From the NCBI GenBank assembly GCA_040901865.1, contig JBBDYD010000028.1, positions 1-48,541 on the forward strand: a stretch of 48,541 nucleotides of DNA, read 5' to 3'. Position 1 is the first letter of the stretch; every line of letters starts with the position of its first letter. The DNA is from JBBDYD01 sp040901865 (GTDB lineage: Bacteria; Bacteroidota; Ignavibacteria; UBA10030). The position numbers and the translations under genes are program-made. The notes under the pieces were generated by a model that did not search any database, was not told the DNA's origin, and saw nothing but the letters and a program-made list of their open reading frames with translations. Below are positions 33,031 through 40,207 of the stretch, piece by piece.

Positions 33031-34206
33031 CTAGAAATATGCTGCGAGACTCATAAGAATCCGCACCCCCCGCTCCAGATTATTTTCGCGATCCCTCTCC
33101 CAGTTGTGCTCGTAGTTCATCTTGAGCACAACGTCCTGAATAAACCGAAGGTTGATCCCCACCGTGAGCCGGTGATGGTCGTTTCCGGCCAGATCTGCGT
33201 CGAAATCAACTCTGTCATATCGAACAGACCCGGTGAAGTGCGACCGGGGCCACCGTTGCGACAAAGAGTACCCAAAGGGAATATGCGCCTCGACAAAGAA
33301 ACCGTTTTGATCCCCGGCGAAGATCCCGCGCAATGGCGGCGGAATATCAACGCTCGCCCAAACAATCTCGCCCTGTAATCGAATCCAATCCATGTCAAAC
33401 CCGGCATCCGCCGCGAGAATCGTGAGTGAGCGGCGGGCGTCTACGGAGAGACCATCCGCTTTAAAGACATTATAGGCCCCGGTGTGAAAGGACGCTCCGA
33501 ATTCTGTTCCGAATGACGGACTGACAGCCACACGGCCAACGAATGCGGGCTCGCCGTTGTTATCACCTCCGAAGAGCCGATTTTTGCCTGCTGAAATCCT
33601 CGTTTCAGGCGAATCCTCAATAATGTCCTGCGTGAATCCGTTGACAACGTACACTTCATACGTGATTTTCGTGCGTTCAGCCGGATAGAGTGCGCCGAAA
33701 AATCCGGCGCCCGCTTCGGAAAGTGTTGAGGGAATGATTTCTGTTGCCATCAAGGGACGTTCTGCGAGTTCCAGGCGAGGGCTGTCATGCACGAGATTCG
33801 TTTTCCCCAGCGGCGAGAGAATCACTCCTCCGCGCAGGTTCAACGCTTCATTGAATTCGATATCCACAAGTCCGTATTCAAGCTTGATCTCCTCTCCTCC
33901 ATGCTCAATCTCAATCTCCGACGTCACGACGATCCCGTCTGCAAGCACAGAGTAGGTAAACAGATTAAACCTCCTCGCTTCGAATGACCACCCTTCGTTG
34001 ATGCCCATGTGCCGGGTGAACATTCCCGCTACATCCATATATCCCCCAACAACTGTTTTCCCCCCAAGCCGGGTGATAAACGGCTTGTCATAGATACCCC
34101 CTTGCACGAGGGGGGCCGGCCGCACGTGTGCCGAATCCTGCTGGCGGGCGTTTACGGAAGAGAGAAGAACAAGAAATGCGACGATGAGAATGGGCGTGAT
34201 TCGCAT
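33031..34206 (-). CDS. Outer membrane porin (phosphate-selective-porin-like)
   Basis: A 391-residue beta-barrel. A signal peptide (MRITPILIVAFLVLLSSVNA) precedes barrel strands: FEARRFNLFTYSVLADGIVVTSEIEIE, KLEYGLVDIEFNEALNLRGGVILSPLG, an alternating stretch to the end and a C-terminal aromatic residue (SLAAYF). The pattern resembles the OprO/P-like porin group, but ligand specificity cannot be read. It is the last gene of the iron operon, 13 bases after the Rieske gene, so a role in letting a metal or electron-carrier across the outer membrane is plausible. That role is inference from context. Confidence 0.8.
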   Translation of the reverse strand: MRITPILIVAFLVLLSSVNARQQDSAHVRPAPLVQGGIYDKPFITRLGGKTVVGGYMDVAGMFTRHMGINEGWSFEARRFNLFTYSVLADGIVVTSEIEIEHGGEEIKLEYGLVDIEFNEALNLRGGVILSPLGKTNLVHDSPRLELAERPLMATEIIPSTLSEAGAGFFGALYPAERTKITYEVYVVNGFTQDIIEDSPETRISAGKNRLFGGDNNGEPAFVGRVAVSPSFGTEFGASFHTGAYNVFKADGLSVDARRSLTILAADAGFDMDWIRLQGEIVWASVDIPPPLRGIFAGDQNGFFVEAHIPFGYSLSQRWPRSHFTGSVRYDRVDFDADLAGNDHHRLTVGINLRFIQDVVLKMNYEHNWERDRENNLERGVRILMSLAAYF

Positions 34207-34219
34207 GAAGTGGCCGGGA

Positions 34220-34654
34220 TCAGATCAGGATTTCAACGATGCTGTTCCTGGCGTTTACAGGATAGCTGCGAAGAGGAATTTCGGCCGGACCGTTCAGTAC
34301 GTTCCCATTGAAATCGTAAGCCGAATCATGGCAGGGGCAGCGAAGCATCGCGCGTTCTTTTTTCACTTCGCAACCAAGATGAGTACATTGCGTCGAAACG
34401 GCGGAGAATGATCCGTCCTGCCGCCGGATGAGGAGAATCGGGTATTCGAGGAAGGGGGACTCCAGGGAAACCGCGTCCCCGGGGCGGGCAAGTTCCGGAA
34501 TCGCAGTTTCAAATAAGATGCTGGTACCTGTAACATCGGCTTTCATTCTCGGAGCCGATGTTGCAACGCAGGCAAGGTTCAATGATCCCACAGCCAATCC
34601 TCCAAGGGCCATCCCTGATTTTCTGAGAAATACTCTCCTGTCGGCTTCGTTCAC
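34220..34654 (-). CDS. Tat-exported Rieske [2Fe-2S] protein
   Basis: A 144-residue iron-sulfur protein. The N-terminus ADRRVFLRKSGMALGGLAVG is a twin-arginine (Tat) signal, with a possible lipobox-like LNLAC after it. Cluster ligands are Cys90 and His92 (CTHLGC) and Cys106 and His109 (CPCH); Cys95 and Cys108 would form the Rieske disulfide. It is small, like arsenite-oxidase or cytochrome b6f-type small subunits, and has no partner cytochrome b in the window. Its GTG start overlaps the di-heme gene stop (GTGA). It probably passes electrons to or from that heme protein in the periplasm. Confidence 0.9.
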   Translation of the reverse strand: MNEADRRVFLRKSGMALGGLAVGSLNLACVATSAPRMKADVTGTSILFETAIPELARPGDAVSLESPFLEYPILLIRRQDGSFSAVSTQCTHLGCEVKKERAMLRCPCHDSAYDFNGNVLNGPAEIPLRSYPVNARNSIVEILI

Positions 34655-35862
34655 AATGACTCTAGAAATTTCATCAGTGCCTGTTTATCCTGTTCATTCA
34701 ATTGAAGGAAAGCATCCCGGGCGGCTTGTGCTTCTCCGCCGTGGGCCCTGATTGCTTCCCGGAGGTCGGATGTGCGTCCATCGTGAAGATACACCGGCGT
34801 TCCTCCCAGAAACTCCCGCACCAACCTCAAACCCCACAATGGCGTCGTGCGCCATTCCGTTCCGATTGCAACCCCTTCATAAAAACCGTCTGCCAGCTCC
34901 GGGCCCATGTCATGAAGCAACAGATCCGAATAGAGACGAACCTCTGTGTTCCGTAGGGCTTTGATTGGATGATCCGATCCGGTTTGCATAGAAGGTCGAT
35001 GACAAGAAGCACATCCGATCGATGAGAACAGTTGCTTGCCCGCGGCAACATCGGGAGATTCGTCTCCCTGCCGCGGTGGCGAGAGCGTCTGGAGATAGAA
35101 AACAACGTCGTTCACAACGGATGCCGCGAGCTCCGGTTCGGGGACATCATCACGGGTCGGCACGCCGGCCTGGAGATGGGCGTTTTCGAGCGGGAGATAG
35201 TCCGTGGTGATCCCAATGTCCTGCTGATAGGCATTCACCACTTGGTGGAGGAGAAACGCGACACCGGCCTTTCGGCCAAAACGTCCCAAATGTGGCCCTG
35301 GTCCCCTGCCTAGATATTCCGGAGCACCAACCAAATTGGGCCTGCCAGAGATTCCATCAGCATTCATGTCGTTTTCATCTGCATAGGCAAGGATCACAGA
35401 ATCCGGAATCGCTTCGATAAGACCCAATCCAAAGACTGCCAGCCCCGTTCGCGTAGAAATTACATTTGCACGGGAGGGAATGGTTTCAGGCAAAACTCCT
35501 GGAATGCTCCGTTCCTGCAATTGTGGTCCACCGTCGGACAGCAACAGATCAAACGAGAGGCCGTTCCAGAATCCGAACCGCACGAGGCTTGTGCGTGCAG
35601 ACCCGCGCCCGTCGCCGGGGTGGCAGGATTCGCACGAGGGCTGGCTAAACAAGGGGCCAAGCCCTTCCCGCACACTGAACGCTTTTCCGAATGCCTCATC
35701 TCCCCGAACAAATGCAGCGGTTTCCGTCGTACTCAGGCCTGCTATGGGGGCATCAAACGTTTCCCCATCAGCCGGAGGCTCCGTGAGAAGCGCATCACAA
35801 GCAATGGCGCCGCAGGAAAGGACAAGTGCAAACAACGATTCGAGAATAATGGGACGGGTCAC
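34651..35862 (-). CDS. Di-heme oxidoreductase lipoprotein (DUF1111/thiol oxidoreductase-like)
   Basis: A 403-residue exported protein. The GTG at 35862 overlaps the FeoB stop (GTGA) and gives a signal region (IILESLFALVLSCGAIACD) with Cys17 or Cys22 as likely lipid site. Two c-type heme sites are seen: CESCH (77-81) and CASCH (284-288). Regions DMNADGISGRPN, LGRFGRKAGV, LLHDMGPELADG and YLHDGRTSDLREAI are diagnostic of the DUF1111 di-heme family, related to bacterial cytochrome c peroxidases. The family is often found beside imelysin-type iron genes. Here it would redox-cycle iron or a peroxide in the periplasm; reaction unproven. Confidence 0.88.
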   Translation of the reverse strand: MTRPIILESLFALVLSCGAIACDALLTEPPADGETFDAPIAGLSTTETAAFVRGDEAFGKAFSVREGLGPLFSQPSCESCHPGDGRGSARTSLVRFGFWNGLSFDLLLSDGGPQLQERSIPGVLPETIPSRANVISTRTGLAVFGLGLIEAIPDSVILAYADENDMNADGISGRPNLVGAPEYLGRGPGPHLGRFGRKAGVAFLLHQVVNAYQQDIGITTDYLPLENAHLQAGVPTRDDVPEPELAASVVNDVVFYLQTLSPPRQGDESPDVAAGKQLFSSIGCASCHRPSMQTGSDHPIKALRNTEVRLYSDLLLHDMGPELADGFYEGVAIGTEWRTTPLWGLRLVREFLGGTPVYLHDGRTSDLREAIRAHGGEAQAARDAFLQLNEQDKQALMKFLESL

Positions 35863-37274
35863 GAGAAGGCGCCCCAGAGCTGGGCAACGCCGAAGCACAC
35901 AACGAAGCCGATGACGAGAGGAATGACCGCGGAAAGGATCGTCCATTTCGCGCTTCCCGTTTCCTTGTAAATCGTATAGAGCGTTGTGGAGCAGGGGTTA
36001 TGCAGAAGGCTGAAGAGCATGAGATTGACGCCGGTCAGGATGGTCCATCCCCCTGCACGCAGGACTTCCGCTGTCGCGAGTTCCGAATCCAGCTCGAACA
36101 TCACGCCAGCCCCGCTTCCAACGCCCGACAATCGTGCGACAAGAGCTGTGAGCATCAGGACGGTGGGGATGACGATCTCGTTGGCCGGGATCGCAACGAT
36201 GTAGGCAAGGAGTATTACGCCATTGAGTCCGAGCAGCAGTCCTGCCGGATCGAGAAATTGCACAGTCTGCTCTGCGATGCTGGTCCCGCCAATTTGAATG
36301 TTGGAGGCGAGCCAAATCACGGCTCCCGCTGGCAAAGACCAGACGATAGCCCTCCAGAGGACGATAAGAGTGCGGTCGATCATCGACGTATAGATCGTCC
36401 GCCAGATTCTGGGGGGGCGGTACGGGGGAAGTTCGAGACTGAAAAACGAAGCCTCTCCCTTGAGCATTGTTCTTGATAGTCCCCACGAAATGGCAAAGGT
36501 CATGGCAATACCGATAAGGACAACAACCACCACGGCAAAAGCAGACACCACACCTGACAGCGCTGGTGGTGCGAGAGCACCGATGAATATCGTTGCGATC
36601 AGGATCTGCGTCGGCCATCGTCCGTTACACAACGCAAAATTATTTGTGAGGATGGCAATAAGCCGTTCACGCGGACTATCGATAATTCGCGTCGAAACGA
36701 TCGCTGCAGCGTTACACCCGTACCCCATCGCCATGGTCAGGGCCTGTTTTCCGTGAGCGCCTGCTTTGCGAAAGAGGTTATCGAGATTAAATGCTACCCG
36801 CGGGAGGTACCCAAAGTCCTCGGCAAGCGTAAAGAGAGGGAAGAAGATCGCCATCGGAGGGAGCATCACACTCACCACCCAGGCAACCGCAAGGTACATT
36901 CCGTCGAACAGGAAGCCGTTGAGCCACCAGGGAAAACCCAGGGTCGAGCCCATCGACTTCAGAAAAGGGTGAACTGTGTCGATGAGGATACTCGCAAGGA
37001 ATGCAGACGGAATGTTGGCGCCCTCAATCGTAAGCCAGAACACGACCGCCAACAGGGCAATCATGATCGGGAATCCGGTCCAACGGTTGGTGACGAGACG
37101 ATCGAGAGCCTTTTCGAAATCGAACCTTGCAGGTTTGCCGGAAAGGGAAACCGCCCGCCCGGAGATACGTGCCGCTTCTCCAAACAGCGCCTCCACGGTT
37201 TGGTCGTGGAATTGTTCGCCTAATTCCCAACGCAGGTTTTCTGCGGTTTTCAGAATATCATCACGCGATGACAT
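35859..37274 (-). CDS. feoB: FeoB membrane (permease) part, separate ORF
   Basis: A 471-residue protein equal to the C-terminal membrane half of FeoB. After a soluble linker (1-65) come hydrophobic segments with two nucleoside-recognition/Gate domains: PRVAFNLDNLFRKAGAHGKQ followed by MAMGYGCNAAA, where FeoB has its conserved GxGC-type permease cysteine, and the second gate region IPANEIVIPTVLML. It ends in FSLLHNPCSTTLYTIYKETG, as in FeoB. The ATG at 37274 overlaps the GTPase stop by 14 bases in another frame, so it is either a true two-gene FeoB or a frameshift. All expected elements are intact. It moves Fe(II) across the inner membrane. Confidence 0.9.
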   Translation of the reverse strand: MSSRDDILKTAENLRWELGEQFHDQTVEALFGEAARISGRAVSLSGKPARFDFEKALDRLVTNRWTGFPIMIALLAVVFWLTIEGANIPSAFLASILIDTVHPFLKSMGSTLGFPWWLNGFLFDGMYLAVAWVVSVMLPPMAIFFPLFTLAEDFGYLPRVAFNLDNLFRKAGAHGKQALTMAMGYGCNAAAIVSTRIIDSPRERLIAILTNNFALCNGRWPTQILIATIFIGALAPPALSGVVSAFAVVVVVLIGIAMTFAISWGLSRTMLKGEASFFSLELPPYRPPRIWRTIYTSMIDRTLIVLWRAIVWSLPAGAVIWLASNIQIGGTSIAEQTVQFLDPAGLLLGLNGVILLAYIVAIPANEIVIPTVLMLTALVARLSGVGSGAGVMFELDSELATAEVLRAGGWTILTGVNLMLFSLLHNPCSTTLYTIYKETGSAKWTILSAVIPLVIGFVVCFGVAQLWGAFS

Positions 37275-38097
37275 GGTCTCTCATTCCCTCGCTGCGGATT
37301 TCTCCAACATGGTTACTGGAAAGGCGTTCAAGCTCGCCCGACCTGATTGCCTCGGCGATGCGCTGATCGCCTTCCAGAAGCCGAAGGGCAACCCAGCGGA
37401 CATTTGCAAGGTCAGGGCAAGCCGATCGTAATTTTGACGCCAGGTGATCCACCGCCTTTTTCAATTTTCCGGACTGGGTCCACACTCGTTTCGGTTTGCA
37501 GACAAACTGGCCCGTCGCAACATCCTCGATGCTCTGGAGAAGTAAACCAAGTCCCTCGCCCGTTCGGGCGATCAATGGCACAACAGGGATGCCCAGTTCC
37601 TTCATCAGGGTCCGGTCGTTCACGGAAATTCCGTGGCGGCGGGCTTCATCTATCAGGTTAAGGGCCAGAACGGCCCGATCGGTAATCTCAAGAACCTGAA
37701 GAACCAGGTTCATATTACGCTCAAGCCGGGTGGCGTCAGCAACGACGACGGTAACATCGGGCCTGCCGAAGAGAATGCAATCGCGCGCAATTTCTTCATC
37801 CGTGCTGGTGGACAACAAGGAATAGGTGCCGGGGAGATCAATGACCTTGTAGCGCTTTCCGCCGAAGGAATACGATCCCTCTGCGCGGGCAACAGTTTTC
37901 CCCGGCCAGTTCCCCGTGTGCTGTCGCAATCCGGTCAGGCTGTTGAACACCGTACTCTTTCCAACGTTCGGGTTTCCCGCCAACGCAATCACAAAATCGC
38001 TTCCCGATGCGTCAAGTCCATGACGGACGGGCGCGGTATCGCGGTGGACCGGATTCACAGGGCATGTTTCGCATTGTTGAGGAATGTGATTACTCAT
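37261..38097 (-). CDS. feoB: FeoB GTPase part, separate ORF
   Basis: A 278-residue cytoplasmic domain equal to the N-terminal part of FeoB. G motifs: G1 GNPNVGKS (41-48), G3 DLPGTYSL (88-95), G4 NLID (147-150, in place of the usual NMxD). The helical guanine-dissociation-inhibitor domain follows. The N-terminus has an extra Cys pair, CETC (Cys9, Cys12), possibly metal- or redox-responsive. It is directly upstream of the membrane part in the same operon, and downstream of the regulator-FeoA fusion across a repeat array with an assembly gap. GTP binding gates Fe(II) uptake. Confidence 0.92.
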   Translation of the reverse strand: MSNHIPQQCETCPVNPVHRDTAPVRHGLDASGSDFVIALAGNPNVGKSTVFNSLTGLRQHTGNWPGKTVARAEGSYSFGGKRYKVIDLPGTYSLLSTSTDEEIARDCILFGRPDVTVVVADATRLERNMNLVLQVLEITDRAVLALNLIDEARRHGISVNDRTLMKELGIPVVPLIARTGEGLGLLLQSIEDVATGQFVCKPKRVWTQSGKLKKAVDHLASKLRSACPDLANVRWVALRLLEGDQRIAEAIRSGELERLSSNHVGEIRSEGMRDHVIA

Positions 38098-38307
38098 GGC
38101 TTGGAATCTGATAACTGATAACTAATACCTGATAACTGATAACTAATACCTGNNNNNNNNNNNNNNNNNNNNNNNNNNNNNNNNNNNNNNNNNNNNNNNN
38201 NNNNNNNNNNNNNNNNNNNNNNNNNNNNNNNNNNNNNNNNNNNNNNNNNNNNCTGATAACTGATAACTAATACCTGATAACTGATAACTAATACCTGTCT
38301 TTGTAAA
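38098..38307. repeat. Heptamer array TGATAAC-TGATAAC-TAATACC around a gap
   Basis: 21-base units composed of three heptamers repeat on both sides of the 100-N gap, identical on each side. The array separates the DtxR-FeoA fusion from feoB inside one operon. Confidence 0.85.
38153..38252. other. Scaffold gap of exactly 100 Ns
   Basis: Repeat units border both sides, so length is unknown. A promoter or small gene in the missing segment cannot be excluded. Confidence 0.99.
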
Positions 38308-39291
38308 TTACTCCACGAAAACCAGGTCGGCATGTTCTTTGCGGAGGGCGATGGTTGCTCCCCTGATACGGTACGCCGTCGGGTCACCTCCCGGGCTGCG
38401 CATCTCTGCTTCGATTGTGGTCCCGGGTACGATCCCGAGATCCATAAGCCGCCTTCGCTGAAGTCCGCGGCATGCAGGGGAAAGCTCCGTAACAACCGCT
38501 TTGTTACCGGGATTCAGTGAACCGAGTGTTCTCCGGGGATGTGAGGGCGGGGTTCCACTTTCTTTTCGTACGTGGAGATTCGCGGCCACAACGGGCGTAA
38601 GTTCAATCCGTTCTCCATCATGATCCAGAACAACCTGGAATCCGGTTCGCTCCCGGATGACCAGCTTCATGCCCGGGTACAGGCCAAGACGGAGCAGTTC
38701 GGCATAGATCGTTGGAGGTTCATCTTCCACGTGGACAATTCGCACGGTGTCTCCCGCGTGGAACTTCTCAAGACCAGCGCCGAGGTCCCGCGGGATCTGG
38801 CCGCCGGGGCTTGGGATCGGATCTCCGTGCGGATCAAACACGGGGTTGCCAAGTCTTTTCGACAGGGATTCCGCTTCTTCGCTTGAAAGTTCATGCTCTT
38901 GTATCTCAGCTTCTTTGTGCCAGTCCACCTCGCTGACCATGGTCTCATCTGCCAGGTATCTCTCCCAAAGTCGGTGCGACCGGATGATGGACAATGCATA
39001 CTCTCTTCCCTGCTTTGTCAGTACGAGTTCCTGACCGCGGGGAGTTACGTACCTGCGGTCGGTCAGTTCGGACACAATGCGCGCAACCGAGTCCCGCTGC
39101 TTGCCGATGGCACCGGCGAGACTGTTAATCGTACAGGAAAGGCCGCTGTACTCGCAATGGCAAATATGCTTGAGAGCGTCTTCCGTGAGAATTCTGTGCC
39201 GGGCGGTGCGCTGCCTTTTGATCATCGCAACGATGATCCCAACCCCGGCAAGCAGAACCGCTACGAGCGCGATATTCAGCACTGTGATCAT
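38308..39291 (-). CDS. Membrane-anchored DtxR/MntR-like regulator fused to FeoA domains
   Basis: A 327-residue fusion. Residues 4-24 form one transmembrane helix (TVLNIALVAVLLAGVGIIVAMI-like), then a basic KRQRTARHR. A DtxR winged helix follows (33-100), then the metal-dimerisation domain with candidate ligands His106, Glu110, His125, Glu129, Glu132 and His133. HGDPIPSPGG ends that domain. Two FeoA/SH3-like domains follow: 170-245 and 255-327 (LMDLGIVPGTTIEAEMRSPGGDPTAYRIRG is typical FeoA). FeoA normally supports FeoB at the inner membrane; here it is tied to a potential metal sensor held in the membrane. Cysteines 44, 46 and 53 are extra. It has an ATGA overlap with the upstream dtxR. Confidence 0.88.
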   Translation of the reverse strand: MITVLNIALVAVLLAGVGIIVAMIKRQRTARHRILTEDALKHICHCEYSGLSCTINSLAGAIGKQRDSVARIVSELTDRRYVTPRGQELVLTKQGREYALSIIRSHRLWERYLADETMVSEVDWHKEAEIQEHELSSEEAESLSKRLGNPVFDPHGDPIPSPGGQIPRDLGAGLEKFHAGDTVRIVHVEDEPPTIYAELLRLGLYPGMKLVIRERTGFQVVLDHDGERIELTPVVAANLHVRKESGTPPSHPRRTLGSLNPGNKAVVTELSPACRGLQRRRLMDLGIVPGTTIEAEMRSPGGDPTAYRIRGATIALRKEHADLVFVE

Positions 39292-39956
39292 ACAGAAACC
39301 GGCTCTTTCACTTCGACAAAGATATTCTGACCTAGCTTTGCGCTGATGAATTGATCTCTCGACCCGATTTCGGCCCTGAGAGATCCGTCGAAATCAATCC
39401 GTTCTTTGATACGCACCACCGTCCCCAACACGATGCCGAGTTTTGACATATACTGCAGAACCTCCGGGTGCTCATCACTGACACGCGAAACGACTCCTTC
39501 TGTCCCGGGTTCCAGTTCCGAAAGCGAAACATGGTTCCGGTCTTCGAGGATTCCCTCCCTTGTCGGAATGAGATCTCCGTGCGGATCGAGTCTCGGATAG
39601 CCGAGGGCTTCGTCAATTCGTTCTTCCAGCTTCTCCGACATGAAATGTTCAAGCCGTTCCGCTTCTTCATCGATCTCATCCCACTGGTACTTCAAAACCT
39701 CAACCAGAAACAGTTCCCATAAACGGTGACGCCTGATGATTCTAAGGGCAAGTTTTCTTCCGCCTTCTGTCAGTTCCACACCTTTGTAGGGAGTGTAGCT
39801 GACGGTTCCCTCGTCGGCGAGCTTCTTGACCATTTCGGTAACAGAAGGGGCTGAGATCTGGAGCCGGTCTGATAGAAGAGATGTCGTAACCCTTTTCTCA
39901 TGCTCCTGCAATTTGTAGATGTTCTTTATATAGTTCTCAACGTGCTCGCTAGGCAT
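39288..39956 (-). CDS. DtxR/MntR-family metal-dependent transcriptional regulator
   Basis: A 222-residue soluble regulator. Winged helix (about 8-62: VENYIKNIYKL...LQISAPSVTEMVKKL), then the dimerisation/metal domain with His77, Glu81, Asp96, Glu100, Glu103 and His104, and a C-terminal SH3/FeoA-like domain (LDPHGDLIP, then VSRVSDEHPEVLQYMSKLGIVLGTVV). Glu at position 100, where DtxR has Cys102, is MntR-like; the ancillary His98 of DtxR is replaced by Asp96. Metal could be Fe(II) or Mn(II). First gene of the iron operon; it should repress it through the operator at 39977-39990 when metal is plentiful. Confidence 0.92.
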   Translation of the reverse strand: MPSEHVENYIKNIYKLQEHEKRVTTSLLSDRLQISAPSVTEMVKKLADEGTVSYTPYKGVELTEGGRKLALRIIRRHRLWELFLVEVLKYQWDEIDEEAERLEHFMSEKLEERIDEALGYPRLDPHGDLIPTREGILEDRNHVSLSELEPGTEGVVSRVSDEHPEVLQYMSKLGIVLGTVVRIKERIDFDGSLRAEIGSRDQFISAKLGQNIFVEVKEPVSV

Positions 39957-39976
39957 TGGAATACCTTATATTAAAT

Positions 39977-39990
39977 TTAGGTAGCCCTAA
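39977..39990. promoter_or_regulatory. DtxR/IdeR-type operator
   Basis: TTAGG (39977-39981) and CCTAA (39986-39990) form an inverted repeat around TAGC, very close to the DtxR consensus half-sites. It lies 21 bases before the dtxR start and touches the -10 element. Confidence 0.6.
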
Positions 39991-40017
39991 TATGCAACTT
40001 TCGTCCGCCAATGTCAA
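39989..40017 (-). promoter_or_regulatory. Promoter of the iron operon
   Basis: On the minus strand TTGACA (40017-40012), 17 bases, then CATATT (39994-39989). The operator overlaps the -10, allowing repression. Confidence 0.55.
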
Positions 40018-40207
40018 TACAACTAAGGAATGCATTCAACCTCCATTGATTCTTATTCTGGAATTTCTTACGTACTATTGAGCAGTCTCTAAACAGGGGA
40101 GACACGCCTGGGGTTACTTTACTGTCCTTACAAGTATATTCGGAGAATTTAGTCCGATACTCGGGCATTCCCGCGTAACTAGCGGTCCATCCGATTTGGG
40201 AGGTGGG

